Origin: an uncultured Bacillaceae bacterium
GTDB lineage: Bacteria; Bacillota; Bacilli; Bacillales; Caldibacillaceae
DNA length: 64,000 nucleotides
Assembly (NCBI GenBank): GCA_937934645.1
Contig: CALGYZ010000046.1
Coordinates: 1 to 64,000 of the forward strand
Reading direction: 5' to 3'
The notes beneath the pieces are model-generated. The model searched no databases, had not been told where the DNA came from, and saw only the letters and a list, made by a program, of their open reading frames with translations. The translations under genes and the position numbers were made by a program. Of this stretch, positions 17,924 through 27,697 are shown piece after piece. The stretch's first letter is position 1, and the number at the start of each line of letters is the position of its first letter.

Positions 17924-18047
17924 CACTGCACCAACTTTCTAGTAAAATTTCCTTTCCCAAATATTTTCCGTCTGTACGTCGACCGACCCGCCGCGGTCCG
18001 GCATCAACAACCGGTACCGGATCACGGAAAAGCCCGGGCATACAGTG

Positions 18048-19091
18048 TTATAATCCTAAAACCCTCAATACAGAATCATAGTCACTGTCTGTTTTTTCCA
18101 TTTCAAATTCGTTTTTCAATACAATATCCGGGTCTTTCAGTCCGTTTCCGGTTAATACACAAACGACCCGCTTTCCTTCTTCGATATATCCGAGCTTGCG
18201 GTGCTTGATGACCCCTGCCAAAGAAGCGCAGGAAGCAGGTTCGGCAAAAATGCCTTCCTTACTGGTCAACAAGCGCTGGGCCGCCAATATTTCCTCATCC
18301 GTTACCGAATCCACCCGGCCGTTTGATTCTGCCAGCGCCCGCTCCGCTTTATCCCAGCTTGCCGGGTTCCCGATCCGGATGGCGGTAGCAACGGTTTCCG
18401 GATTTTCAACGGGTTTCCCTTTGACAAGGGGTGCCGCCCCTTCCGCCTGATAACCGTGCATTTTCGGCAACTGTTTCAATTTTCCTTTTTCATAATACTC
18501 TTTAAATCCTTTCCAGTAAGCGGAAATATTTCCGGCGTTTCCAACCGGTATGGCCAGGATGTCCGGCTCCTCACCCAATTCATCCGCAATTTCAAAGGCC
18601 GCGGTTTTCTGGCCTTCCAAACGGTACGGGTTTAACGAGTTGACAATCGTAACCGGTTTTTCTTCCGTAATTTTTTTCACAATCGACAGCGCATCGTCAA
18701 AGTTGCCGTTAATTGCAATAATTTTTGCTCCGTACATTACCGCCTGGGCCAGTTTTCCCATGGCGATTTTTCCATCCGGGATTAACACGTAACAAGTTAA
18801 ATTGGCCCGGGCCGCATAGGCTGCCGCAGAGGCGGACGTGTTGCCCGTAGACGCACACATAATGGACGTGCTTCCTTCTTCCACCGCTTTCGCAACAGCC
18901 ATGACCATGCCGCGGTCTTTAAAAGAACCGGTCGGATTCAGGCCTTCATATTTAAAATAAAGATCCAGGCCGAGCTCTTTAGATAAATTTTCCGCCCGGA
19001 TCAACGGTGTGTTTCCTTCATGCAAGGTTAATATCGGTGTTTTTTCCGTAACAGGTAAATACTCTTTGTATCTTTCCAATATTCCTGCCAT
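18048..19091 (-). CDS. thrC: Threonine synthase
   Basis: PLP-dependent enzyme converting O-phosphohomoserine to threonine. 347 residues, normal for the short Bacillus form. The PLP-lysine lies in [15 protein letters not shown] (about Lys57), with the Asn/Ser-rich phosphate loop [18 protein letters not shown] (about residue 79) and the glycine-rich site [17 protein letters not shown] near 181. Its ATG lies two bases after the hom stop, so the genes are tightly coupled. Confidence 0.96.
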   Translation of the reverse strand: MAGILERYKEYLPVTEKTPILTLHEGNTPLIRAENLSKELGLDLYFKYEGLNPTGSFKDRGMVMAVAKAVEEGSTSIMCASTGNTSASAAAYAARANLTCYVLIPDGKIAMGKLAQAVMYGAKIIAINGNFDDALSIVKKITEEKPVTIVNSLNPYRLEGQKTAAFEIADELGEEPDILAIPVGNAGNISAYWKGFKEYYEKGKLKQLPKMHGYQAEGAAPLVKGKPVENPETVATAIRIGNPASWDKAERALAESNGRVDSVTDEEILAAQRLLTSKEGIFAEPASCASLAGVIKHRKLGYIEEGKRVVCVLTGNGLKDPDIVLKNEFEMEKTDSDYDSVLRVLGL

Positions 19092-19092
19092 A

Positions 19093-20388
19093 TCATTCGC
19101 CGCCTTCCACTCTGTAACAACTTTTAATTTCTTTTATAACATCCAGTTGTTTCAATTCTTCCAGTATATTTTCAACGGATTTTTTCGAGGTCTTGTGGGT
19201 GACAAGAATCAGTTCCGCTTTCGTTTTTTCATGATAAGGTTCCTGCAGCACTTTTTCAACACTAATGTTTTCTTCCGCCATCAGTTTGGCAATTTGGGCA
19301 AGAACCCCGCTTTGGTCATTGACGATTAAACGGATAAAATATTTGGCGAAAATTTCTTTATCGCTCTTCAGTTTTTTCGGTTTATACGGCACAGCCATGT
19401 ATTTTCCGTTTACACCGAGCTGGATATTTTTCACAATATTCAATAAATCAGATACGACCGCAGTCGCCGTCGGCAGCTCCCCCGCTCCCGGACCGTAAAA
19501 CATCGTTTCACCGACCGCTTCACCGTATACATAAACAGCATTAAATACGCCATTCACGCTGGCAAGCGGATGGGAATCCCGGATTAAGGTCGGTTCGACG
19601 CTCACTTCGATCGCACCGTCATCTTTTTTTGCAATACCGATTAGCTTCATTGTATAGCCGAGCTGTTTGGCATACCGAATATCCTCAAGCGTAACTTCAG
19701 AAATTCCCTTTACGGAAACATCTTCAAGATCCACACCGGCATGGAACCCGAGCGATGCCAAAATAACCATTTTTCTTGCCGCATCCAGGCCCTCAACGTC
19801 AGATGTCGGATCGGCTTCGGCGTAACCGAGTTCCTGCGCTTCCCGTAACACTTCCTCAAAGGATGCCTGTTCCATGGTCATTTTCGTTAATATGTAGTTT
19901 GTCGTTCCGTTGACAATGCCCATGATTTTCGTAATCCGGTCCGATGTCAGGCCTTCGGTAATTGCATTGATGATCGGAATTCCGCCGGCGACACTTGCTT
20001 CATAATAAATATCGCAGCCGTGTTCCCCGGCTTTTTTGATCAGCTCAATTCCATGAAGAGCCATTAAATCTTTGTTTGCAGTGACGATATGTTTACCCTG
20101 CTCAATCGCCTTCAAAAGCGTGTCCTTGGTTGATTCAATTCCCCCCATCACTTCAATAATCACGTCAATTTCATCATCATAAATTAAATCATCCGGATTC
20201 TCAGTCAAAATTTCCGGATCTACATAAACATCCCGTTTTTTATTTTTATTCCGCACCAGGATCCGGCGGATTTCGATTTCCACACCCGTCTGGTTCAAAT
20301 ATTCTTCCCTGTTACCTTCAATCAGCCGGACAACCCCCGTTCCGACTGTACCAAGTCCCATCAAACCTACTTTTACTTTCCGGCTCAT
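19093..20388 (-). CDS. hom: Homoserine dehydrogenase
   Basis: NAD(P)-dependent reduction of aspartate semialdehyde to homoserine, the branch to threonine and methionine. 431 residues with an N-terminal Rossmann motif ([17 protein letters not shown]), the catalytic/substrate region [12 protein letters not shown], the signature [14 protein letters not shown] and a C-terminal ACT domain from about residue 350 ([28 protein letters not shown]) for threonine feedback. TAAGGAGGA lies before ATG 20388. It is first in the operon, with a promoter at 20467-20495 whose -35 is TGTACA. Confidence 0.96.
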   Translation of the reverse strand: MSRKVKVGLMGLGTVGTGVVRLIEGNREEYLNQTGVEIEIRRILVRNKNKKRDVYVDPEILTENPDDLIYDDEIDVIIEVMGGIESTKDTLLKAIEQGKHIVTANKDLMALHGIELIKKAGEHGCDIYYEASVAGGIPIINAITEGLTSDRITKIMGIVNGTTNYILTKMTMEQASFEEVLREAQELGYAEADPTSDVEGLDAARKMVILASLGFHAGVDLEDVSVKGISEVTLEDIRYAKQLGYTMKLIGIAKKDDGAIEVSVEPTLIRDSHPLASVNGVFNAVYVYGEAVGETMFYGPGAGELPTATAVVSDLLNIVKNIQLGVNGKYMAVPYKPKKLKSDKEIFAKYFIRLIVNDQSGVLAQIAKLMAEENISVEKVLQEPYHEKTKAELILVTHKTSKKSVENILEELKQLDVIKEIKSCYRVEGGE

Positions 20389-20466
20389 ACGTTTTCCTCC
20401 TTACATGATGCCAATTTTCAAAAAAATGTTTTCGATATAACTTTTTTAAAAAACAGTAATATTTAA

Positions 20467-20495
20467 AGTATAGTGGAATTTTCTAAATTTGTACA
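20467..20495 (-). promoter_or_regulatory. hom promoter with TGTACA at -35
   Basis: On the minus strand, TGTACA (20490-20495) and TATACT (20467-20472) are 17 bases apart, about 80 bases before the hom start. TGTACA is self-complementary and recurs twice at the thrR promoter, so it may be an operator half as well as the -35. Confidence 0.6.
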
Positions 20496-20508
20496 TTATA
20501 TTTTTTTC

Positions 20509-20952
20509 TTATCCTTCGCCGACAACCACCGCCCTTTGCACGCCGTTTATTTTTACGAGTCTGTCGATAAATTCTGTTGTTTTTACAGTAATCCGGGCGG
20601 AGTCGATTGACAAAACGACGTTGGCCAACCCCTGCAGCGGAATGCTTTGATTAATGGTGATGACATTTCCTTTCATAGCCGCTACAAACTGCAGAACTTT
20701 TGACAAAACACCCGGCCGGTGTTCCAAAATCAGGGAGACCGTAATGACTTTTTGATAGGTCGCCGCGTTAAAAGGGAATATTTTATCTTTATATTTGTAG
20801 TAAACGCTGCGGCTGATTCCCGCTTTTTCAGCAGCTTCATTGACCGTTTTCACTCGTCCGGATTCCAGATACTTTTTCGCCTTCAGCGTTCTTCTGATGG
20901 AATCCGGCAAGATTTCTTCCTTTATTAAGTAAAATTCTTCACTCCCATCCAA
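20509..20952 (-). CDS. thrR: ACT-domain DNA-binding regulator of threonine synthesis (ThrR, earlier PheB)
   Basis: 147 residues with the layout of B. subtilis ThrR/PheB: EEFYLIKEEILPDSIRRTLKAKKYL, a helix-turn-helix (TVNEAAEKAGISRSVYYKYKDKIFPF, about residues 33-58) and a C-terminal ACT domain (LEHRPGVLSKVLQFVAAMKGNVITINQ). Start TTG 20952 is chosen because GGGAGG lies 7-8 bases upstream and the length then equals the B. subtilis protein. In B. subtilis ThrR represses hom-thrC-thrB from a distant locus next to obg and pheA; here the gene lies 120 bases upstream of hom on the same strand. The likely ligand-sensing part is the ACT domain; the ligand is not deducible here. Confidence 0.85.
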   Translation of the reverse strand: MDGSEEFYLIKEEILPDSIRRTLKAKKYLESGRVKTVNEAAEKAGISRSVYYKYKDKIFPFNAATYQKVITVSLILEHRPGVLSKVLQFVAAMKGNVITINQSIPLQGLANVVLSIDSARITVKTTEFIDRLVKINGVQRAVVVGEG

Positions 20953-20969
20953 TACTAGTCCTCCCAAGG

Positions 20970-21024
20970 TGTACAGTTGTTTTTGTATAGTGTACATTTT
21001 AATGGATTTATAGAAAAATTACAA
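20970..21024 (-). promoter_or_regulatory. thrR promoter with paired TGTACA sites
   Basis: Minus-strand TTGTAA (21019-21024) and TAAAAT (20996-21001) with a 17-base spacer. Two TGTACA palindromes follow at 20991-20996 and 20970-20975, exactly 21 bases or two helical turns apart, one touching the -10 and one before the ribosome site. This suggests autorepression by the ACT/HTH protein encoded downstream. Confidence 0.6.
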
Positions 21025-21077
21025 TGTTTTTTTATATTTTTATAAAAAAGAAGATTAGATGGAATACCTTTATTTTC

Positions 21078-21104
21078 TAAATATTTACAGAAATACGCCG
21101 ATAC
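21078..21104 (+). promoter_or_regulatory. Sigma-D (flagellar/chemotaxis) promoter
   Basis: TAAA at 21078-21081, a 15-base spacer, then GCCGATAC at 21097-21104. This matches the Bacillus SigD consensus TAAA-N15-GCCGATAA at all but the last base. It lies 42 bases before the chemoreceptor start, where a motility-regulon promoter is expected. Confidence 0.85.
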
Positions 21105-21145
21105 ATATATTGAGTACCAATTTGGTAAACAAAGGAGGATTGGCA

Positions 21146-22843
21146 GTGGGGAAGTTTTTTAATTTTAAAAGTATTAAGTCAAAATTCATGTTATCTTTTT
21201 CACTTATTTTCTTTCTTTGGGCCGCCCTGGCCATTTTTATCTATGTTTCCATGGATAAGATCGTGAACAATACCGAAGAAATTTTACAAACACAACTGGA
21301 GCTGTTGATTACCGACAGTAAGCTGGCGGAAAACATGCCGGCAAGAGCTGCACTGCTCCAGTCCTTTTTAATTTCCGAAAACAACGAGTACCGGGAACAA
21401 TTTGAATCGGGTACAGAAAAAATGACCGAAATGGAGCAACATGCCCTGGAAATCAGTGATAGCCCGGAATTGGAAAAACTTCTTGAGCAGAAAGCAAAAT
21501 GGGAAGCGCTTTCGGAGGAGATTTTATCTGAATATGACAGCGGAGATAAAGAAGCTGCCATGGAAATCATGGTAATGGAAGCGGTACCGCTAAGCCATGA
21601 GTTAATGAAAGAATTCCAGGATCTCGCTGACAAGCGGGGAGAAGAAATCAACCAAATCGGCGAAAGTACCATGAACAACGGAAAATTCACTTTTTTCATT
21701 ACAACGGTGGCCCTCATCCTCACCATCGGGATCGGATCGGTTGTGTCGATATTAAATGTTAGAAATTTAACAAAACCTTTGCGTACGCTGACCGATCGGG
21801 TCAAGCTCATTGCCGGCGGAAATTTAACAGCCGAGCCATTTGATATCCAGCGGAATGATGAAATCGGTGAACTGATGCAAGCGGCAAACGAGATGAACGG
21901 AAAAATGAAGTCCATTTTGGAAGATGTCATGAGCGTTGCGGATCAAATGATGGAACACAGCGGAGAACTTGCCCGGCTGTCAAACGAAGTAAAATCAGGT
22001 TCCCAACAGGTGGCAACCGCCATGCAGGAGCTGGCATCCGGTGCTGATACACAAGCAAACCGTGCCGCGGATATCTCCAGCACTGTCCAAAGCTTTATGA
22101 ACAAAATTAAAGCCGCCGATGAAAACGGGGCAAAAATTGATGAAGCTTCAAAAGAAGTGCTGGAAATGGCGAATGCCGGAAGTGAGAAAATGGAAACATC
22201 CGCCGACCAAATTATGAAAATTAACCATATTGTCCGGGATTCCGTCCAAAAAATGAACCATTTAAATGAAATGGCGAAAGAAATCTCAAACTTGGTCACC
22301 GTTGTAAAAGAAATCGCCGACCAGACAAATTTATTAGCTTTAAATGCCGCCATTGAGGCAGCCAGGGCCGGCGAACATGGAAGAGGATTTGCCGTGGTAG
22401 CCGATGAGGTCGGAAAACTGGCGGAACAAGTCGCCGTATCAGTGACAAACATCAGTGAATTCGCAGCAAATATCCAAAAGGAAACGAAACTTGTCGCCGG
22501 TTCTCTACAAACCGGTTATGAAGAAGTGGAAGCAGGAACAAAACAAGTCCAGTCCACAAACAAAACCTTCCGTAATATTAATCATTATGTTAATGACATG
22601 GCAGACCGGATCCATATGATTTCCGAAAGCTTGGCAGAAATAAACGAGAACAGTATGGAAATCACCGGCTTAATCAAGGAGATTGCCGCCGTCACCGAAC
22701 AATCGGCCGCCAATATTGAAGAGACCTCCGCATTAACAGAACAAACGACCAATTCCATGGATGAAATCGCCCACAGCTCATCACGCCTTGCCAAAGATGC
22801 CGGTAAATTGAATGATATTGTCCGCCGCTTCATAATCCATTGA
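21146..22843 (+). CDS. Methyl-accepting chemotaxis protein
   Basis: Chemoreceptor that signals through CheW/CheA. 565 residues: an N-terminal membrane helix (about 16-40), a mainly helical extracytoplasmic region of about 150 residues resembling a four-helix-bundle sensor, a second membrane helix (about 183-205), a HAMP domain ([20 protein letters not shown]), and a cytoplasmic signalling hairpin with the conserved tip [37 protein letters not shown] 21146 follows AAAGGAGGATTGGCA; a longer frame from 21059 has no ribosome site and would include the SigD promoter. The ligand is unknown. It is transcribed from the SigD promoter at 21078. Confidence 0.93.
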   Translation: MGKFFNFKSIKSKFMLSFSLIFFLWAALAIFIYVSMDKIVNNTEEILQTQLELLITDSKLAENMPARAALLQSFLISENNEYREQFESGTEKMTEMEQHALEISDSPELEKLLEQKAKWEALSEEILSEYDSGDKEAAMEIMVMEAVPLSHELMKEFQDLADKRGEEINQIGESTMNNGKFTFFITTVALILTIGIGSVVSILNVRNLTKPLRTLTDRVKLIAGGNLTAEPFDIQRNDEIGELMQAANEMNGKMKSILEDVMSVADQMMEHSGELARLSNEVKSGSQQVATAMQELASGADTQANRAADISSTVQSFMNKIKAADENGAKIDEASKEVLEMANAGSEKMETSADQIMKINHIVRDSVQKMNHLNEMAKEISNLVTVVKEIADQTNLLALNAAIEAARAGEHGRGFAVVADEVGKLAEQVAVSVTNISEFAANIQKETKLVAGSLQTGYEEVEAGTKQVQSTNKTFRNINHYVNDMADRIHMISESLAEINENSMEITGLIKEIAAVTEQSAANIEETSALTEQTTNSMDEIAHSSSRLAKDAGKLNDIVRRFIIH

Positions 22844-23024
22844 CAGATCAATATACCTTGGCATATTTCGCAATTTTTCTTGAATTTTTTGGAAAGCCGT
22901 TTACTTTCATTTTGTCGTTGATTTAAGATTGGTAATAAGAAAGGTAACATTTTTACAGCATACGAAAAATCTTGTGAAAACCGGGAATAATGGAGTCAAA
23001 TGGATCAAAAGGAGGTCATTCCCG

Positions 23025-23333
23025 ATGAAAAATTTAGTCGACCGTCTTTTCACACTGGGAATTGGAATTGCGGCACTCAGTAAGGAGCAGGCGGAAAAAA
23101 TTGCGGAAGAACTGACACAAAAAGGAAAAATGGCAAGTGATGAAGCTTCGGCATTTATTGATGAGTTAATGAAAAAAGGAACCGAGTCCAGAGAACAATG
23201 GGAAGCGGTCATCAAGGAAAAAATTGAACAAGTATTACGGGAATCCAACATCGTTACAAAACAGGAGTTTGAAGCGCTGGAAAAGCGGGTAAACGAGCTG
23301 GAAAGGAAGCTGAATGAAACATCGGACAATTAA
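23025..23333 (+). CDS. Phasin-like coiled-coil protein
   Basis: 102 residues, highly helical: MKNLVDRLFTLGIGIAAL, then long charged heptad-like segments (QAEKIAEELTQKGKMASDEASAFIDELMKKG) and a C-terminal coiled coil (FEALEKRVNELERKLNE). This matches the small phasin/PhaF-like family annotated as polyhydroxyalkanoate granule regulators, though many members work in cells without such granules. AAAGGAGG precedes ATG 23025. The UbiB-like kinase gene follows 15 bases later, a neighbour pair that I believe recurs in Bacilli, so the two may act together at the membrane. Confidence 0.75.
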   Translation: MKNLVDRLFTLGIGIAALSKEQAEKIAEELTQKGKMASDEASAFIDELMKKGTESREQWEAVIKEKIEQVLRESNIVTKQEFEALEKRVNELERKLNETSDN

Positions 23334-23348
23334 TATGAGGTGGAATGC

Positions 23349-25013
23349 ATGTTTGGAAAACGTCTTAAATATACACAGAGATACCAGGAAATTTTATCTG
23401 CCCTGTTAAAAAACGGTCTCGGCTTTATCGTTAAAGATTTGGGATTACTCGATTTTTTTTCCCATTTAAAAAAGAAAAAAACGGGTGACCCCGTCATTTA
23501 CTCTAAAAGCATTGCCGAAAGAATCCGGCTCGTTTTGGAGGAGCTGGGACCGTCTTTCATTAAACTCGGACAAATTGCCAGCACCCGGGTTGATTTAATT
23601 CCCGAATCCATTATCCGGGAACTGGAGAAATTGCAGGATAATGTGGCTCCTGTTCCTTTTGAAAACATAAAAAAATCCATTGAACAGGAATTGGGACAAC
23701 CGCTCCATGAGCTGTACAAGACGTTTTCCCCCGCTCCCCTCGCTTCCGCCTCCATTGGCCAGGTTCATACGGCAGAATTGCATAACGGTGAAAAAGTGGC
23801 CGTCAAAGTCCGGCGGCCGAATATTGAGGAAAAAATTGACATTGATCTGCGGATTTTGGCTGATCTGACAAAATTAATGGAAGAAAAACTCGATTGGGCC
23901 AAAGCATACCGCTTATCCGATATCGCTGAAGAAGTCAGCCGCTCCATCCGCCTCGAACTCGATTACACGGAAGAAGCATGGAATATGGAAAAAATCCGGC
24001 GGCAATTAAAAGACTCCCCCTATTGCGTAATCCCGTCCGTTTATTGGGAGCTGACGACAAAAAAAGTTTTAACCATGGACTATATTGAAGGAACGCGGTT
24101 GCTGGACTTTGCGGTACAAGCATACGAAGCGGAAAAAAAGCAAATGGCGCAGCAGTTCGTTGACTGCATGTTCCGGCAAATTTTTATTGACGGCTTCTTC
24201 CACGGCGATCCCCATCCCGGCAATATTATCATCACGAAAGACAATAAAATCGCCCTCATCGATTTTGGTATGGCCGGGCGTTTAACCCCGTCAATAAAAA
24301 AAGATTTGGCATCCCTGATCATTGCCTTGAAAAACCGCGATATTGATGAAATATATTATTTGTTTTTAAAAATCAGCGAAACGACGGATACCGTCCCGGA
24401 CGAACAATTATATGCCGCTATCGAAGATATTGTTGAGATGAATCTCGATATTCCGCTGGAACAAATCAGCCTGGCCCATTTACTCGGAGAATTTTTGCAA
24501 ATTTCCTACCGGTACCATATCAGAATGCCTGCGGATTTAACAATTCTGTCCAAAACGCTTTTTGTAATGGAAGGGGTCATCCCCCACTTGGACCGGGAAT
24601 TATCGATTATTGAAATGGCCCAGTCCTTCGGAGAAAAACTGATCCGTGAACGGCTTAAACCCGGCTTTTTTTTAAAAGATCTGCGGAAAAAATTCCGCCG
24701 GCTGCAAACTTTCTTATCATACATACAGGAAAACGGGCTCAACCTGACAAAAAACGGCAAAATCCGTATTGAAATCAGTTTACCGGAAATTACCAAATTA
24801 AATAAAAAAATTGACCGGGTAAGCAACCAGCTCTCCTTCAGCATTATTCTCCTCGCCTTCAGTATTTTAATGGGCGGGCTGATTATCGGTGCTTCCATAT
24901 CGGAGGTCGGAACATTATTATGGAACTTCCCGGTGATTGAAGTCGGCGGTGTCGTGGCCACACTCATGTTCCTGTGGCTTTTATTTTCCATCATAAAGCA
25001 CGGAAAGTTCTAG
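23349..25013 (+). CDS. AarF/ABC1/UbiB-family atypical kinase-like protein
   Basis: 554 residues of the UbiB family, linked to quinone or isoprenoid-lipid metabolism. The kinase-like core has the family-specific KxGQ motif in GPSFIKLGQIASTR, the A-loop ASIGQVHTAEL in place of the usual P-loop, the VAVKV lysine, catalytic FHGDPHPGNI (about residue 286) and metal-site LIDFGMAG. Two hydrophobic helices at the C terminus (about residues 495-550) anchor it in the membrane. ATG 23349 is preferred to GTG 23340 because GAGGTG is the ribosome site. The molecular substrate is not known for most members. Confidence 0.92.
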   Translation: MFGKRLKYTQRYQEILSALLKNGLGFIVKDLGLLDFFSHLKKKKTGDPVIYSKSIAERIRLVLEELGPSFIKLGQIASTRVDLIPESIIRELEKLQDNVAPVPFENIKKSIEQELGQPLHELYKTFSPAPLASASIGQVHTAELHNGEKVAVKVRRPNIEEKIDIDLRILADLTKLMEEKLDWAKAYRLSDIAEEVSRSIRLELDYTEEAWNMEKIRRQLKDSPYCVIPSVYWELTTKKVLTMDYIEGTRLLDFAVQAYEAEKKQMAQQFVDCMFRQIFIDGFFHGDPHPGNIIITKDNKIALIDFGMAGRLTPSIKKDLASLIIALKNRDIDEIYYLFLKISETTDTVPDEQLYAAIEDIVEMNLDIPLEQISLAHLLGEFLQISYRYHIRMPADLTILSKTLFVMEGVIPHLDRELSIIEMAQSFGEKLIRERLKPGFFLKDLRKKFRRLQTFLSYIQENGLNLTKNGKIRIEISLPEITKLNKKIDRVSNQLSFSIILLAFSILMGGLIIGASISEVGTLLWNFPVIEVGGVVATLMFLWLLFSIIKHGKF

Positions 25014-25017
25014 CATA

Positions 25018-25048
25018 GCAGTTTCCTTTATGGAGACTGCATTTTTTT
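25018..25048 (+). terminator. Terminator of the phasin-UbiB operon
   Basis: Imperfect stem GCAGTTTCC / GGAGACTGC (one G-T pair) with loop TTTAT and a seven-T tail. Confidence 0.8.
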
Positions 25049-25090
25049 GTCGTCATGCAATTCCGGACAGGCTGGAAATTTTCCGTTTGA

Positions 25091-25150
25091 AAATAAAAAA
25101 GGAACAGTGCCGAGGACAACATTCTGCAAATGTTGTCCCCCGGTTGTTCC
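25091..25150 (-). terminator. Long hairpin terminator of nagA-nagB
   Basis: Inner stem GGACAACATT / AATGTTGTCC, extended by GCCG/CGG and GGAACA/TGTTCC pairings. In leftward reading it is followed by TTTTTTATTTT. Confidence 0.8.
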
Positions 25151-25187
25151 TGTGCATTTCGTTCCTTTTCCTTTGCGTGGCCGAAGA

Positions 25188-25910
25188 TCAGGCCGTTTCA
25201 TTCTTTTCCCGGTCAACGATTACCGTAACATCCGGATGATTTTTCAATACCGTTGCCGGCATGTTTTCATTCGGTTCCTCATCCATCAGCCGTTGATAAG
25301 CTTCCGCTTTATTTCCAGCAATCAGCAGAATAATTTTTTTACTTTCCATAATTGTACCAATTCCCATAGAAATTGCCTGAGACGGCACTTCGTCAATCGA
25401 GTCAAAAAATCTTGAGTTGGCTTTCCGTGTTTCCTCCGTCAATTCAACAACATGGGTGCGGCTGGTAAATGGCGTTCCGGGTTCATTGAATCCGATATGC
25501 CCGTTCGGCCCGATTCCTAACACGAGAAGATCAATTCCGCCGTATTGTTTGATTTTCTCCTCATATTCTTTGCACTCTTTTTCCAAATCTTCCGCTTTGC
25601 CGTCCGGAATAAACGTTTGTTCCGCCGGAATATCAATGTGGTCAAATAAATGTTCCCGCATGAAGTAAGCATAACTTTGCGGATGATCCGGCCCAAGTCC
25701 CACATATTCATCCAGATTAAACGTGTGAACTTGTTTATAACTTGTTCCGTTCTTTTTATGATCCTTGATCATATTTTTATACAAACCGATCGGCGTCGAA
25801 CCGGTGGCAAGACCCAAAACAGCTTTCGGATTGGATTTTACCGTTTGTAAAACAATCTCTGCCGCCTTATCGCTTAACTCCTGATAACTTTCCGCTTTAA
25901 TGACTTTCAT
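25188..25910 (-). CDS. nagB: Glucosamine-6-phosphate deaminase
   Basis: Converts glucosamine 6-phosphate to fructose 6-phosphate and ammonia. 240 residues, the typical monomeric Bacillus size. Visible motifs are GLATGSTPIGLYKNM (phosphate loop, about 35-49), NLDEYVGLGPDHPQSYAYFMREHLF (about 65-89) and LGIGPNGHIGFNEPGTPF with the catalytic Asp/His region (about 132-149). Its ATG overlaps the nagA stop by four bases. The pair returns amino-sugar carbon and nitrogen to glycolysis and cell-wall precursor pools. Confidence 0.97.
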   Translation of the reverse strand: MKVIKAESYQELSDKAAEIVLQTVKSNPKAVLGLATGSTPIGLYKNMIKDHKKNGTSYKQVHTFNLDEYVGLGPDHPQSYAYFMREHLFDHIDIPAEQTFIPDGKAEDLEKECKEYEEKIKQYGGIDLLVLGIGPNGHIGFNEPGTPFTSRTHVVELTEETRKANSRFFDSIDEVPSQAISMGIGTIMESKKIILLIAGNKAEAYQRLMDEEPNENMPATVLKNHPDVTVIVDREKNETA

Positions 25911-27097
25911 ACTGATTCACTCCTTTGATAAGCGATTTTTCCCCGGCAAATGGTCATAACCGGATCCAGCTCTTCATTTAACACGGCAAGATCCGCGTCT
26001 TTCCCGGCTTCAATAGACCCTTTGCGGTCCGCTATACCGAGCACCTTTGCCGGATTCAACGTTGCCATGGCTACGGCTTCCGGCAATGTTAAACGGGCAA
26101 ATTTCATCACATTTTTAACGGCATCACTCATTTTTAACGTACTGCCTGCCAACGTGCCGTCAGACAAAACGGCCTTGCCGTCCTGAATAAATACTTTCTG
26201 GCCGCCAAGCTCCGATTCACCATCCGGCATGCCTTTCGCCCGCATGGAATCGGTGACGAGCACCGTCCGGGCCGTTCCTTTCAGCCGGACCGTCAAATCA
26301 ATCATTTCCGGCCGGATATGAATGCCGTCAGCGATAATCTCCGTATACAAATCATCAAACAACAGTGCCGCACCTGCGGTTCCCGGCTCCCGGTGATGAA
26401 TTCCTTTCATGCCGTTAAACAAATGGGTTACATGGCGGGCACCCGCTTCAACGGCAGCTTTCACCTCATCATAATCGGCATCGCTGTGTCCGATGGAAGC
26501 AACTACCCCGTGCCCGGACAAATATTCGGCAAAAGTCAGGCCGTTTTCCATTTCAGGTGCCATCGTAACAAGCCGGATTGTTCCGCCGGCCGTTTCCTGC
26601 CACTGCCGGAACCGCTCGATATCCGGTGCAATAATGTATTTGTCATCCTGGGCGCCTGTCCGTCCGGGATTAATAAACGGACCTTCCAAATGAATGCCGA
26701 GCACCTCCGCCCGGCCGAATTTATTTTCATCCGAACGGGTATAAGTCCCGGCAGTCTTTAACGCGGCACGGATCGCATCCTCCGACTGGGTCATTGTAGT
26801 TGCCAAAAATGCGGTCGTACCTTCCTCGGGCAGTGACGTTGCTATAACCGCCAAAGCCTCCATTTCAGCATCCATTGCATCTTTTCCGCGGGAACCGTGG
26901 ATATGAAGGTCAATAAATCCGGGTACAATCGTATATGTTTCCGGAAATTCAAACACTTCACCATTAAAGGAAGAGGGAATGTTTTCTTTCGGACCCGCCG
27001 CAGTTATTTTGCTATCCTCAATGAGAACATAATGATTTTCATTTAATTGATGGTTCATACATACGGTTCCCTTTACAATGTATGCCAAAACAATCAC
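25907..27097 (-). CDS. nagA: N-acetylglucosamine-6-phosphate deacetylase
   Basis: Amidohydrolase removing acetate from GlcNAc-6-phosphate. 396 residues. Metal-site and substrate motifs present are VPGFIDLHIHGSRGKDAMDA (about 57-76), GIHLEGPFINPGRTGAQ (about 129-145), IGHSDADYDEV, VTHLFNGMKGIHHREPG and LVTDSMRAKGMPDG. The start is GTG 27097 with TTGGAGAA upstream. A possible promoter, TTAACA-17-TATTGT on the minus strand, lies near 27142-27170. The GntR regulator NagR that often follows nagAB in Bacillus is absent here. Confidence 0.96.
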   Translation of the reverse strand: MIVLAYIVKGTVCMNHQLNENHYVLIEDSKITAAGPKENIPSSFNGEVFEFPETYTIVPGFIDLHIHGSRGKDAMDAEMEALAVIATSLPEEGTTAFLATTMTQSEDAIRAALKTAGTYTRSDENKFGRAEVLGIHLEGPFINPGRTGAQDDKYIIAPDIERFRQWQETAGGTIRLVTMAPEMENGLTFAEYLSGHGVVASIGHSDADYDEVKAAVEAGARHVTHLFNGMKGIHHREPGTAGAALLFDDLYTEIIADGIHIRPEMIDLTVRLKGTARTVLVTDSMRAKGMPDGESELGGQKVFIQDGKAVLSDGTLAGSTLKMSDAVKNVMKFARLTLPEAVAMATLNPAKVLGIADRKGSIEAGKDADLAVLNEELDPVMTICRGKIAYQRSESV

Positions 27098-27382
27098 TCA
27101 TTTCTCCAAGTAATAGTTTATCCAACATCAAAAACAATAATTTAAAAAATTTCTATTGTTAAATAGTGCACAAGAAAAAGAATTTTATTCGCCGGACATC
27201 AGATGATCCAAAAATGACAGTATAAACTTAAGCCGGCCTGAAAATATGTACAAACAAACAGCTTAGGACAAAATCGTGCTTGTTACAACAGCTCTTTCGA
27301 CATTTATTATAAATGAAATTCGGCCGGCTGCACAGAAAAAATTTGTACAAACAGGGAAATTTTTGAAAAAATGAGGACAATA
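27098..27382. other. Intergenic region upstream of nagA
   Basis: 285 bases, AT-rich, carrying the presumed nagA promoter (TTAACA-17-TATTGT, minus strand). No dre/NagR-like operator was recognised and no gene is supported. Confidence 0.4.
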
Positions 27383-27565
27383 TTACTCTCCCCACCGTCT
27401 CGGACTCCAAATCGTTCCCTCGATTTCCCCTTCCATCTGTTCAATCCGTTTCACTTGTTCCCGGATCAAATCCTGCGCTGCTTTAACCAATGTCATTTGA
27501 TTATAGTCATTGGTTTGATCATATAGCTTTTGCAATTGTTCCATTACCCATTCCGATTTTTCCAC
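27383..27565 (-). CDS. Small helical protein of unknown function
   Basis: 60 residues starting at GTG 27565, which has AAAAGGAGGGAAC directly upstream. The product is charged and helical (SEWVMEQLQKLYDQTND, then VKAAQDLIREQVKRIEQMEGEIEG) and ends in TIWSPRRWGE. I do not recognise the family. The strong ribosome site and even amphipathic pattern favour a real gene. Longer in-frame starts upstream lack a site. Confidence 0.6.
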   Translation of the reverse strand: MEKSEWVMEQLQKLYDQTNDYNQMTLVKAAQDLIREQVKRIEQMEGEIEGTIWSPRRWGE

Positions 27566-27697
27566 TGCTGTTCCCTCCTTTTGCCTTTCCGCCCAAGGCG
27601 TGCGTTCTCCCATGGCATTCCTGAAAGAAAACGTAAATTACCAAAGCCGGATATTCCATCATCAACTTAAGCAATTTCCTTTTCCGTTCTCCGGCAA

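Noticed and set aside
20389..20508. T-box or threonine/methionine riboswitch before hom
   Set aside because: The gap is only 120 bases with a promoter and no aptamer-like folds; the nearby ThrR-type regulator is a better explanation.
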